Source: Combretum micranthum (lineage: Eukaryota; Streptophyta; Magnoliopsida; Myrtales; Combretaceae). Taken from it: 64,000 nucleotides of DNA. The notes below the pieces were generated by a model. It was not told where the DNA came from and did not search any database. It worked only from the letters and a program-made list of their open reading frames with translations. The number at the start of each line of letters is the position of its first letter. The first letter of the stretch is position 1. Made by a program: the position numbers and the translations under genes. Positions 36,161 through 47,801 of this stretch are shown in pieces. Location of the stretch: assembly GCA_024138025.1 (NCBI GenBank), contig JAMXBD010001039.1, positions 1 to 64,000 of the forward strand, given 5' to 3'.

Positions 36161-37885
36161 TGATAAGTCATTTTTACTCTATATTTTTCATAGAATTTTA
36201 AGCTCATTTTGCTAAGAATTTCAGATAAAATCCTGTGAAACTTATGTTTTTTATAAATAATGTTGTTTTGAAGCTCTTAGGATCCAATGAGGAATAATCA
36301 AAGTGTTTTAAATCAAATTTGGAGCAAAAACAACAAGTAAAGTAAAGATTGTAGAAATCAAGCCCTGTAAAGTGATAATAGAGGCCAAATAAAGGAAGAA
36401 AACAACAAAAATTGGTCTATCGAGCCTTAACTGCAAGCCCTCGACATGACCATTGACTTTAGTCAAAATTATTGGGCATCATTCTAGAGAAAATACACTA
36501 TCAAGCCTCGAAGTCGAGCCTCAAATCTCGACCCTTGACAAGTGCTTTTACAGACCAATTCTTCATTAGAATTGCCTTGAGCCTCAGCAAAGGCAATATG
36601 AGCCTCGACTTTCTTAAATTTACCTTTGATAGAGCAATGGACAAAAGCGCATAGTTTACTTTAGCAATTCCTAAAGTCGAGCCTGATTTTTCTTTCTATA
36701 AGCATCAACCAACAAATCACACGCGACCCTCGACAAGTGTTTTCATAGATCATATGTACGCGTAGAAAGTTATCACAAATTCTATTAGAAAGAATTTGCT
36801 ACGTGTCAATAAAGTAGGCCATACTTTCTGTGCCTAGTAGTCTATAAATAAACGGGCAAGCATGCGTTGTAAAGTATGTACCAATAGTGTAAATCAGCAT
36901 ATTAACGTAGATTAGTTTTCTAAAGGATTCTTAGGTGAAAGAATTTCCTTTTCTTCTTACTTGAGAATTTTTTTTGTTTTCTGGATAAAATCAATTTAAC
37001 CCGATGTTTGTAATTTCTATGAATTTCTAAGAAATTAATTGATTAATCTTTCGAATCTGATTTACTTCTTCTGATTTGTGCTTATTTTGATAAATCCATG
37101 GATAAATAAACTCTTACAATAACGGATTACGAATCCAATTCCTGATTCAATTGATTTCAAATGCGCTTTCAAGTTAATTTGATTGGTGTTTGTAATTAGT
37201 GACCTGAACTTAAAGTTATGGTTTTTAGAAAGTGAAGCACTCTTTTAGATCCATATTTGATTTCGATTGGATAGATTGAGAGGTCATTCAATTGAATAGA
37301 TATGTGATTGCTAATGGAGTTGATCCTAACTACCTCTTGTCGAGGAATGGTGAAACTTTTTGTCACTTGTTTAAAAAATTCATTGCAGTTTTTTTTTTTT
37401 TTTAAAACAATGATTCCTATTCTTTATGCAGGTCTAATTGAAATTTTGATTACTAGTTTTGACTAGATCTAAAACTACTGACTTCGATAGAAGCTTTAAT
37501 TTAAATTAGAATCCGGGTATAAACACAATTCAAATAGCTTTTAAAAATTTCATTGTTTTTAAGAAATCATTTGAATAAGGAACTGATGAAGTGACCTGAG
37601 CTGTTATTTCATAGAAGTTACAAGATTATTTCTTATTTTTCCCATTAAACGTTTGTGAATACTCCTAACTTAGGATAGTTTTTTTTTTCATTATGATTTT
37701 CTAAACCTTTCTTTGGCTAGACAATGGGTGAGATTAGGAGTACATTAGCTACCAACCATTCCCTTAGGACTGACGTAAATCACTATCTATGCTACATCTG
37801 ATGGGTGCGCTTGCCTTGTAAGATCGTAGTTATTGAAAATGATTTAGAAAACATTTATAAATTTGAAAAACTTGGTCAATGATCA
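36161..37885 (+). mobile_element. LTR B, TGATAAG...ATCA family (1725 bp)
   Basis: It starts TGATAAGTCATTTTTACTC and ends GGTCAATGATCA. TATAAATA at 36843-36850 is followed by AACGGGCAAGCATGCGTTG, which recurs on the minus strand of LTR C as AACGAGCAAGCGTGCGTTG. Length matches LTR C after removal of its nested element (about 1724 bp). The flanks GCCAT and GTATG do not match, so it has no target duplication; it may be a recombined LTR or the 5' LTR of a decayed element whose body would follow. A poly-T run lies at 37390-37402. Confidence 0.85.
36410..36740. repeat. TCGAGCC / CTCGAC array upstream of the LTR B TATA box
   Basis: TCGAGCC(T) or its relatives CCTCGAC, CCCTCGACA and GAGCCTCGA recur about ten times over 330 bp. 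The same motif fills the corresponding part of LTR C at 58250-58620 in reverse. LTRs A and D of the same family have different motifs at this place. Confidence 0.7.
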
Positions 37886-39500
37886 GTATGAACTCACTGA
37901 AAACAACACTAAGCAGCCAACATGAGAGCTCCTCTTGCTTGATTTGAGGACCTGGACCTCACTAAGTCTCAGATAGTTTTTGCTAAGGATTTGGCTAAAA
38001 TAAACAAGCCATGATGAATGAGCATTATCAAGAGTTTTCTACGTCTTTTCATTGTGTTGTATGGAGTTTTATGATCCATCCCCAAAGGACTTGGGTTTGG
38101 GAGACCACCCCCCAACTCACTTATGTTTCCTATATTACTAGCGATTTTAAAGTAGCCAACACTAGTATAAGAGTCTACCCTCAGCTGGATGGGGAACTTG
38201 TTTCTTAGGACAATGTTTCCATGGACTTTAACTTATCAAACACGACTTGGTAGCCAGACAGTTAATGGATAGCTTCATGCTCCACCTAAGTATTTATCTT
38301 CATCAATCATTTAAGAGGCCTCCTTACATCTCCAGGAAGACAAGAGTGACAACCCTTATTCTCATTAGACCTTGGTGATCTTATACAAGTTTTTAGAGGA
38401 GACTTTACTAATCCTAATGCTTTGGCCATCTCTCCAAATCTACATGATATTTTAGCTTAAAAGATGCCTAACCCCAACTCTTGTAGATCTTGTACTAGCT
38501 GTTCTATTTTTTTATACTCATGACTTGGAGTGTACCACTTCCTATTTCGACTCATCAAACACGCGCTTTTGACCTTGTCACCAACCCTATACCATGATAG
38601 AGCCTATCATCATTGTTAGAAGGACAAGTGATCACAAATGATTCTACTTTTGAATGGATAAGAATCATCGATGATCATTCCTAGTTTTAGGGCTAGTTGG
38701 CACATTTTGCTGTATTTTGCTTTTGACGTATTTTAAGGATTCTTTTTAGGAGACCTCATCTATCTTAGGGGTTACGGTGTATTTAAAAGATGATACTTCC
38801 CCACATTTTCCATTTTTTTTTTTTTTTGAGTGAAGAGGGAAAAGTGTGGTGAGCTCCCATGTACATACATATTTGATGATGTGATCTTGATGTGCTTAAG
38901 ATCACATTAGGGACTACTCTATGAGAGTGACTATCTTTTAGGCATATTTGAACTTAATGAAAATTAATGAGAAATATGACTTTTCTTATTTTTCTTTTAC
39001 TAATATCCACTTTATGATGAGTGTCTTTTTTTTTTTCATGTGATCTTTTTATGACATTCTGTGTGACATACAAACATCCTAAGAGGATGTTGGTGACTCT
39101 TACACCGACTCACTTCATATGTAGGGTAGTAGTACCACTAGCAGTAACTCCACAAAGTAAGATCTATCTCTACTACCTCCTAGATAAGATAGATCAGAGT
39201 AAGATTAGTTGTCATAGCTCAATTAGTAGACTTGGGGAACTCCTTGTCTAAAGAGGCCACTAGGCCCTTGCCCTAATTATTGTGCCACTTCCATCGCTAA
39301 TTGATGTGGTGCTATTGCCATCTCTAGCACTATTACCACCTCAACTTCAACCCTTGAGGCAATATATAAGTGTGCTACCTAAGTTTATAAAGGATGGTTG
39401 CTATTTTGATGGATCATATAACCACCCTGATAAGACTGATGACTCGTTGGCTCAAGCTAAACAATCAATCACAGCTTTCGTAGTACCCTGAGGACTTAAG
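37886..39500 (+). other. Unrecognised, possibly decayed coding sequence
   Basis: This region is less AT-rich than the flanks and holds several moderate plus-strand frames (38011-38208, 39021-39251, 39282-39491) separated by stops. Codon-like stretches such as FIKDGCYFDGSYNHPDKTDD near 39385 look protein-derived, but I recognise no family. It follows LTR B directly, so it could be the rotted internal region of that element. Poly-T runs occur at 38813-38827 and 39026-39037. Confidence 0.3.
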
Positions 39501-40547
39501 GTTAAATATAATGTTTTACTTGGAGGAATTCATCTCTATATGTTCTGATCCCCTTTTAACAAGAAATGTAGACAATCAACTCAAACTTTACATTAAATTG
39601 TTTATCTTATACTAGTAAAATATACTTGCATTAGGATTGTTCAAAGTTATTGAAAATGAACAGATCACTCACTTGAGGAATTATTTAAAAAATAAATAAA
39701 TTTTTGACATAATCATTATATTGTTATTATAAACAATAATAATAATAGACACATGTTTTTATAGAATTGCTCTAATTTCTTTTCCCCAAAAAATTCTCTA
39801 CCACTATTCTGCTTTAAATTTATCTACTTAATAACTTTTTTGCACTTGTCACTTTTATATTTTTATTATATATAAGATACCAAAAATTTCCTATCTTCTT
39901 TAGTAGATGCATGTACTAGATTTGGATTTTTTTCATTTATATATATTTTATATCCATCATTAATTTACCACAGTTAAAAGTATTCGATGTAATTAATAAT
40001 TAAAATTATAAAAAAGAAATCGACTTTACAGTTACATCACTCAAAACTGGTGTACCTCTGAGCTTGATGAAATCGGCTAGCATTATCTTATTCTCAACGT
40101 AAAGATAAACGGTTCAATAATATGGTGGTATATTGTCAAAATCATTAATTCAACGAAACGTATATTCCTTTATCCTTCTTTGTTCTTTCTTGTTAATATG
40201 TTGTATTCTTATACTTTAGAAAAAGCATCCCGGTGATGACATAAAGGACCCAGGGCATAATTCCTTCTCCACTTGGCAAAGTTATAATACAACGTAATAC
40301 GTCACAAATCAGACCGCTCTTATACCTATATTCTGCATATCAATATAAATAAATATATATATGGCTGAATCATCGACTAAAAATTTATATGGTATCGGGA
40401 ACGCTGCATGGATGGACGATAACAGATGCGATTTAGGCAATCATATTCGAATTGTTAAAACTAATATAAACGAGCGAAATATTTATTAAAATATTACAAA
40501 CCATACACACCATCAACAGCCTATGGAAATTCAAGGATATCAACTTT
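39501..40547. other. Intergenic, 3' flank of the C2-domain gene
   Basis: AT-rich sequence without repeats or frames I can assign. On the minus strand an AATAAATATTTCGC at about 40475-40490, roughly 60-70 bp past the stop codon of the C2 gene, could be its polyadenylation signal. Confidence 0.5.
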
Positions 40548-41120
40548 TCATTTATTCTCTAGGGAATTGTCTTTCATATATGCACATGACTCCTTATTCC
40601 AATTAACAGGAACGCCGGTCACAATCCCTGGAGCCATCCTGCCATGGTAAATCGGAACTCCCAGCTCGGGCATCGGCGCCGGTGACACATCAGCAGCCTT
40701 CGGAACATATCCCGACGATGTCACTTTAATCTCAAGGTCTATAACACCATTACGCACACCATCTGCATCCCTTAACCTATAACTCAAATGATGTACATGG
40801 TTTTCAGGCATAAAACTACCTACAAAATCCGAAACTGGTATTCTTGCAGCGCCAATGAATTTACTATTATCATAACTGTTCTTCCCTTTGGAATAGAAAA
40901 CTTCCACTGAAATAAAACCTGCGTGTATGGGCAACCCCATTTCAAGCTTATTGTTGTGTTTGCATTCATGAATTGTTTTATGCCCCGTCTCCAGTTTTTT
41001 CGACGCGCAAATGTTGTTACAATCGGTTCTGATGATAACGAAAATGTTGTTTGTTATGGTTTTCTTCTTAATCCTTAAGTCTGCTGTTGATATCAATTTC
41101 AATTGTAACAACCTTTGCAT
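40548..41120 (-). CDS. C2-domain protein, BAP1-like
   Basis: Small single-domain protein of 190 residues. C2 domains bind phospholipid membranes, often with calcium. The closest family I recognise is the plant BAP1/BAP2 group (BON1-associated proteins that restrain defence and cell death); this assignment is by motif memory. The C2 fold starts at once (LQLKLISTADLR, residues 4-15), then NNIFVIIRTD (24-33), LPIHAGFISVEVFY, FIGAARIPVSDFVG and HHLSYRLRDADGVRNGVIDL. A Pro/Gly-rich tail follows with GVPIYHGRMAPGIVTGVPV. I start at the second Met because the first beta strand begins just after it and the length then fits BAP1 (about 190); the frame is open 19 codons further. The usual Trp-Asn of the WNE motif is replaced around KHNNKLEM. 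It appears to be a single exon with no breaks and is the only credible host gene here. Confidence 0.86.
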   Translation of the reverse strand: MQRLLQLKLISTADLRIKKKTITNNIFVIIRTDCNNICASKKLETGHKTIHECKHNNKLEMGLPIHAGFISVEVFYSKGKNSYDNSKFIGAARIPVSDFVGSFMPENHVHHLSYRLRDADGVRNGVIDLEIKVTSSGYVPKAADVSPAPMPELGVPIYHGRMAPGIVTGVPVNWNKESCAYMKDNSLENK

Positions 41121-41235
41121 TTTGTACAGTTGATTGTGTTTGAATTTGGTGAAAATAAACAGAGACAGAGTTGTCAATAATTATTGGTAATTGAGGGACG
41201 ATATGTTGTATTGTCGTGTCCATTATGTATGCATG

Positions 41236-41262
41236 TGTATACATATATATATATAGATAGTT
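41236..41262 (-). promoter_or_regulatory. TATA-like (TA)n upstream of the C2 gene
   Basis: On the minus strand the sequence CTATCTATATATATATATGT lies about 120-140 bp before the chosen start codon, a suitable distance for a TATA box and leader. Being a microsatellite, it could also be chance. A GA-rich stretch (41268-41302) lies just upstream. Confidence 0.4.
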
Positions 41263-41359
41263 GTAGAGGAAACACGAGAGAAAGGAGAAAGGAGAAAGGA
41301 AAGATAGGTGGTGCTTCTTGTGGTGGTTACCTCTTTTGGACGGAATTGACGCAAGCAAA

Positions 41360-43170
41360 GTAATTTTGTGGGATGACCTTTGTGGGTCATTCCTTAATTA
41401 CTCCGAACATCATGAAAAGTTAGTGTCTTGCTAGAAATTTCATTCTAGACTCTTGAATGGGTAAAGGTCGTGAAGTCAATCCATCAAAATTTTATGATTT
41501 TATATAAATGTCTACATCACAGCAAATATCTTAAAGCGACAAATTTCGAACAAAGTTCACCTGAATCCACGGTGTGGGTCATCGACAAAAAGAAAATGAA
41601 AGACGTTTGTGCATAACAAGGTAATTACGATTAAATTATTGATAGCTACATATTATGTATATGTTGCACTTAGCATGTAATATTCACTAATCTTTTCATG
41701 GGTAAGAGCGTAAATGATACAGTCCCTTTATTTATTTTTCAATATATGCATATGGTAAACTGACCTACAGTGGTGTCAAAATTCAACATGCTGGAAGATA
41801 AGGATTCCAGCACTCTCTAAAACATTGGCTTCAAATGAAAAAGACCGGCTAAGAAAAGAAAAACGTATAACAAAAAATCCATCCATCTGGAAAAATATTA
41901 TATACCTCTATATATATATATATATATATATAGCAATTCGTAACTATCAATTATATTTTTATTTTAATTTTTAAAAAAATAATGATAATTTTTAAAAAAC
42001 TGTTATCAACGATTTATGAGACGTGGAATATATTAAGTGTCGAAACTTTCTTGATCCAAGCTCAAGTAAAGATTTGGAGATCTCTCTCTTTCTTTTTACT
42101 TTACAATTTTTGTTTGCAATCAGACACAGAAAAGCGATAAAGACAAGGGAATCTACTTTCAACTAAGAAACTTATTATGAGGAGAATAATTCTTCTATAT
42201 CCGGCTCATATAAATTCGAACATTTTTAATTATTTTCCTTTTAAATTCCTCAAAGTTGCCATTATTATCAATTTCCTTATAGTTTTTCAAAAGAAGTTTT
42301 TAAAGAGCTTATAAGAAATTCCTCCCATAAAAAATGTGCAATGTATAACGTTATTTATACAATATAGGATCCTCTAACTCTAAAATTTATTTTTACGTCC
42401 TCTTTGGTAAAATACGAACATTTGAGTTGTGTAGAAAGTACAATCTGAGCCAAAGTGAGGGGGCAGGGAGCAAAAAGGATAGAGCTATTTGTATCACTTT
42501 AACAATATTCAAACAGCCATGGAAAAAGTTTAATAAATGAGATAGAACACTATATGATTTGTAAGAGATTGTTATATAGTATCATCTATTTGGCAGTGTC
42601 AGAGTGAACTGTATGAATATCATTTGTAGTTTTGTACTATCTATAAATCATATTTATTTAGCAGACTTATTGTTTGGTTGAGTTCATATAGGTGGTGTAG
42701 ATTACCATATATATATATATATATATAAATAATTTTTTATGTCATTACGACTGATAGAAGAGGCTCGAACCTAGTACTCTCATTTGAAAGATCAAGAGAG
42801 ATACTATTAAGTTACAAAACTATTATCATATCTTATATTCTTTATTTGTAATAATATTATTGCAATTAATTAGTAAGCTATTATACAGAATTCCATTATT
42901 ATCAACTCAATAACCATAACTTTTTTTTACTTGCCAAAAAAAAAAAATTCTTCATATTACCACTAAGTTGTTTTCATTAATGCAAATATTACAGTCATGG
43001 AGTGATCAGAGACCTGAAAAATCAATAAAAAATTATTAGTTTCCAAATCACCAAACATAACATATAAAAAAGAAAATATTATATATATATAAATATATAT
43101 TACACTTGTCGGAAACTGAATGGAGATGAGAGGATTATAGTTGGGAAGGGAATAATGTTTATAGGGAAGT
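41360..43170. other. Intergenic AT-rich DNA
   Basis: No coding sequence or recognisable transposon. It contains two (TA)n microsatellites (about 41909-41933 and 42707-42727) and long A or T runs (42922-42930, 42937-42949). Confidence 0.6.
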
Positions 43171-43174
43171 TCTT

Positions 43175-43262
43175 AAGCGAAATTCGCCTTTGATCAAGAT
43201 GGGGAGGTGAGGCAAATTTCGCCTCTATTTTCTAGTACTGAGGCGACATTCGCCTCTTGAGA
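43175..43262. repeat. Palindrome cluster 1 (GAGGCGAAATTCGCCTC)
   Basis: Three near-palindromes share the core GAGGCGAAATTCGCCTC: about 43176-43194, 43211-43231 and 43239-43258 (the last with one change at the centre). Spacers are 15-20 bp. A related cluster lies at 46100-46206. Function is unknown; palindromic subterminal motifs are one possibility. Confidence 0.75.
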
Positions 43263-46095
43263 GGAAAATTTAAAATTTGGCACTCCCGTTTTCTATTTTA
43301 TTTTATACTTTAACATATTTGTTTCAAATATTTAATGTTATTAATTTATTATATATTAATACTTATATAAATAGATTAATATATATATATATAAATTATA
43401 TATTATTATAAATATTTATTACACGTATGGATTATATATTAATATAGTATATTTCATACATAACACATACAGTAAGATATATTACACATTGTATATATTA
43501 TTACATTATATGATATTCTATATATTTCATATGTAATTGATATCCTATACTTATGAAATTCCATAATTATTCACTAATAATGTGCTTTTTTTTTTTCACT
43601 ACCGAAATTGAATTTTTATTTTACTTTTAAGTATTTACTATTCTACATTACAGCATTTATTTAGTCCACGTTTAGATTTTTAAAATCTGAAATGTTGAAT
43701 TGCAGTAACATAATCTATCCGTATAAACAAAAGAACAAACTATCGGCCAAAAAAAAGCAAACAAAACAAAGGCACAAACTAAGTCCTTGCAATTCACAAG
43801 AACTATACCAAAACATCAAAGCCCAGAAAAAAAAAAAAAAGAATAATCCAAATATTAAAAATTGACAAATTAAAAGAAAACCCCGACATGCCTAGCATCT
43901 TTATTTATTTATTTGTTTATTTTGTTAATTTTGCATATATCTAGCTTGCTGTCCATAATTCCGTGCATTGATCATATTTCTGCTTTCTTTATCAGCATGG
44001 AGGTATTATCAAGAGATATTATAATAACGTCAGATTATGAGCAAGCTGTCGGGAGTTACGCCTAATGTTCGAGCAAATAAGAGGAGACAAGCTAGGGAAA
44101 TAACAGAGGAGTTAACAAAGACTACACACTTAAGTACAAGAATTGACTAAGAAATACAATGAAGATTCACAGGAAACGAAAGGGGAAGATATATTTCATA
44201 TCATGCTGACAGACATCTGGTACAATGTGAGTTATATATCTCCATATATCATTAGCTCAGCAAAACTTGCTTGAAAGTTCCTACGCATAAATTAATAAAT
44301 ATTTTGCAAGGTCTATAATATGATGAAGTGGGGATAGATATATACAAATTGAAATTCGTATTTTAATATAGATATTCGTTTCCAGAGCAAGGAAGGCAAC
44401 TGTGTATCTTTTCATTTAATTTGCCTGTAGTAATTGCATCTTTTAGGTGGGACAGCAAGGAACTAAAAATTTTTTAATTTATAAAACATTGTGGTGGTTC
44501 TTCTTTAAGAGCGATATAATAGTACATCTTATTATTTTGTCATCACACCAAATATACTCGCCTAATCACCTCACAGTGGTACACACGTGATAATGTGATT
44601 AATAGTAACTTAATTTTGATAAAATATGTAGTTTGATACCTAAATTTTGAAAATAATTAATTTATTATATGAATTTGATATTGGTCAATTCAGTATATGA
44701 AAAAACTTGATAAAATGAACTATTAGTATGAATAAAATGTTTTTTCAAATACTAAATTTGTTAATTTTGAAAGTTTATATACTAAATTTATTAATTTCAA
44801 AATTTATGTACCATCTATAACATTGACCCTCTAGAAAAAGCAGTTGCTTTATTACTAATTATTCATCGGTTTCTTGGAATTGAAATAATATTTAGATAAT
44901 ACGCACAATCTGTATGTATCAGAAATAGATGAGATATATATGAAAAAATAAATAAATAAATAATCGCTACAAGCAATCGGTAGAAACTAGAAACACTCAT
45001 TCTTAGGTCGGATTGAGGCTGGGGCCAAAAATATATGAACCCATAGCCATTCCAGATTGGCACAGGAGGGGTTTAGACTCATAGACCGACGAATTCAGGG
45101 AGGGTCTTCACAGGTCCGAACCATGTCATCTACATGTTCCCTTTTTTTTTTTTTTTTTCATTTTCGTTCAGAGGTTTTATTACAAAACTTTAGGTTGGTT
45201 GAATCTGAACGAACAATGCCTGTTTGGATTGTCGGTATTTCACCTGTATCTGTATCTTTTTTAAAATGATATATGTAAATATATCCGATTTGCATCTAAA
45301 TTTTATCTATTTTTGTTCTATTTGATCTTTTGATGAGAACTGTCAATTTTTTTTTATCTATATCTATTTTTTGATAAATAATTTGTTAAAAAAATTTAAA
45401 AAAATGCCTTCTACCGAAAAAAAACCAATCCAAACAACATTGACTTCAAAAACCCTTTTTTTACTCCCTTCGAATTCTTTAAAATACAGTACAATGGGGG
45501 CAGAGGGCGGCAGTGGGGCGTGAGTCCAATCAATTGACGTCTACGATGACGAATTAGGTTGGAAAGGCGAGAGATGATGGCACGAAATTGATTTTATTAA
45601 TTCAAGGTTAAACGCTCAATTTTAAGTGTTGTAATTTTTTTTTTTAATTCCCAAGAGACACAGACAGTAAGCTTTACTAGTGTCCCCCAAAGTTTTTAAA
45701 TATAACGGAATTGTTTGCGTACACAGTTGTAACGAGCAGCTGTTAATTTTTAACTGTGTGGGTTGGCTTCTATTTGATAGTTGCTTTATATAAGCTTTCT
45801 CTGGCCATCAAATAAAATTTTAATTTCATAATGTGATATGTCCAGCAAAGTATGGGTCTTTTAATTTAACCGAAGGCACATAATGTATTAAAGGCAATTC
45901 TGTCCCCAACTTTCAAACACCATATTTTAAGGCAAAGGCCATTTAGTATTATCGTTGATGTCCTAAGTTTTCGTACCTTGCCATTGAAGTTTTTAATATA
46001 TTGTATATATTGGCTGAATTACACTGGAATGTTATAATATTAATGGATAAATTTATTTGATCATAACATTAAATACTAGTAGTATGGAATGCGAT
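43263..46095. other. Intergenic AT-rich DNA
   Basis: 43300-43560 is almost pure A/T. The rest is AT-rich sequence with A and T homopolymers (about 43588, 43826, 45142, 45635) and no supported gene. Frames at 44863-45063 and 45057-45269 lack any recognisable domain and include homopolymer-derived Phe runs. Confidence 0.55.
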
Positions 46096-46099
46096 TTTT

Positions 46100-46206
46100 T
46101 GAGATGAACTTCACCTCTTACACAATCAAAGGCGATTTTGGCCTCTACTAATTAAGCTGAGATGAATTTTGCCTCATATAGTCAGCACATGAGGTGAAAT
46201 TCACAT
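46100..46206. repeat. Palindrome cluster 2, related to 43175-43262
   Basis: Four diverged units of the GAGGCGAAATTCGCCTC motif lie near 46103, 46129, 46159 and 46190 (for example GAGATGAATTTTGCCTC and GAGGTGAAATTCAC). They end about 15 bp before a TATA-like box at 46222. Most changes from cluster 1 are C-to-T/G-to-A transitions. Confidence 0.65.
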
Positions 46207-46221
46207 CAGATAAGCTCTATA

Positions 46222-46228
46222 TATAAAT
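46222..46228 (+). promoter_or_regulatory. TATA-like box upstream of CT/CA-rich leader
   Basis: CTCTATATATAAATCCTGCG precedes a CT- and CA-rich stretch (46231-46470), a usual plant 5' leader composition. It may be the promoter of the CACTA transposase gene that begins about 1.5 kb downstream; this is inference from position. Confidence 0.4.
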
Positions 46229-46230
46229 CC

Positions 46231-46470
46231 TGCGGCCTCTCTCTCACACTCACCCTCACACACACAAACACAAACACAAGTAGGTACTCTCTTTCCACAC
46301 TTTCTTGCCCTCTTTCTGCTCCTTTCCTGCTCTCTCTCTCTCTCTCACACACAAACACAGAGAGCACTCTACTCTCTCTCTCACTCTCACACAAGCACAT
46401 AACACTCTCCTTCTCTCTATCTCACACAAATACATAGGGTAAATTTCTCTCTCTCTCTCTCTCTCTCATT
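46231..46470. repeat. CT and CA microsatellites
   Basis: Alternating (CT)n and (CA)n tracts, the longest being (TC)n at about 46446-46468. The minus-strand frame here is a translation artefact of the repeat. Confidence 0.9.
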
Positions 46471-46599
46471 TGTTTAATTTTTTATACTAGTATGTTGTAT
46501 ATAAAAATATATCTTTAGAGTAAAATGAATTTTTTAATTACATTTTTATTTTTTATACAGGTATTTGATAAATTTTTTGCTCATATCGATATTTAGAGT

Positions 46600-47715
46600 A
46601 CAATAATCACTAAAAGGTTAGTTTAGTTTTTATAATAACTTTAATACAACTATTTAATTGCTAGTAGTTATATATTTATTAATTAATGTATATTTAATTT
46701 ATAGTTATGTATTTCTTATTAGTAATTAAAAATGTTATAAATATATTTAGGATGTAGTAATTATATATTATTATTTAATATATGCTTATTGTGTTTAACA
46801 GCATGACACGCAGATTAAATACAAATATTTAAATGTTAGTATTTATATATTTATTAATTAATGTATATTGAATTTATAGTTATGTATTTCTTGTTAGTAA
46901 TTCAAAAAATTATATATATTTTTTGGATTAAGTAATTATATATTATTATTTAATACTTGTTTATTGTGTTTAACTTCATACCAAGTAGAATAAATACAAT
47001 TATTAAGATGCTAGTTTTTTTATGTTTATTAATTAATGGATATTGAATTTATATTTATGTATTTCTTGTTAGTAATTCAAAAAATTTTATATATATATTT
47101 TTTGGATTAAGTAATTATATATTATTATTTAATACTTGTTTATTGTGTTTAACTTCATAACAAGTAGAATAAATACAATTATTAAGATGTTAGTTTTTTT
47201 ATGTTTATTAATTAATGTATAATTTATTTATATTTATGTATTTCTTATTAGTAATTCAAAAAATTATATATATTAGGATTAAGTAATTATATGTTGTTTA
47301 ATACTTGTTTATTGTGTTTAACTTCATGACATGTAGAATAAATACAATTATTAAAATGATAGTATTTATATATTTATTAATTAATGTATATTTTATTTAT
47401 AGCTATGTATTTTTTGTTAGTAATTCAAAAATTTATATATATTTATGATCTATTAATTATATATTATTATTTCATACATGCTTATTGCTTTTAACTTCAT
47501 GACATGTAGATTAAATATAATTATTTAAATGCTATTATTTATATATTAATTAATTAATTATTAAATTTGTAGTCATATATTTCTTGTAGTAATTCAAAAA
47601 ATTATATATATTTAGAGTTTAGCAATTATATATTATTATATAATACATGTTTATTGTATTTGATTGCATGACACATATAAAGTTTAGTAATATGTTAATT
47701 TAGAAAATAGTGTTC
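46600..47715. repeat. Tandem array, six units of about 174 bp
   Basis: The marker G(T/C)TTATTGTGTTTAACTTCAT or close variants recurs at 46784, 46959, 47138, 47307, 47480 and 47649, giving periods of 175, 179, 169, 173 and 169 bp. Each unit also has TTTATTAATTAATG and a (T)TAGTAATTCAAAAAATT block. Units 2 and 3 are nearly identical, while the outer units are more diverged. The array ends about 100 bp before the CACTA transposase relic. Confidence 0.88.
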
Positions 47716-47801
47716 TGTTATTAGATGCTCGGATACTTACAGCAGAAATATCTAAAATGAATAAGATGTGGTAATTAATTAAATGCAAATTTAGGATATC
47801 T

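Noticed and set aside
41068..41358. Minus-strand 96-codon frame overlapping the start of the C2 gene.
   Set aside because: It is an alternative reading of the leader of the C2 gene and contains translated microsatellite sequence.
43598..43615. CACTACCGAAATTG as a possible 5' terminus of the CACTA transposon.
   Set aside because: It lacks the usual CACTACAAGAAA continuation, and the partner end lies outside the window, so it cannot be tested.
44863..45269. Two opposed frames near 45 kb as a possible small gene pair.
   Set aside because: There is no domain, a poly-T run crosses one of them, and there are no supporting promoter or splice signals.
46206..46400. Arg/Glu-rich minus-strand frame.
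   Set aside because: It is the translation of CT/CA microsatellites.
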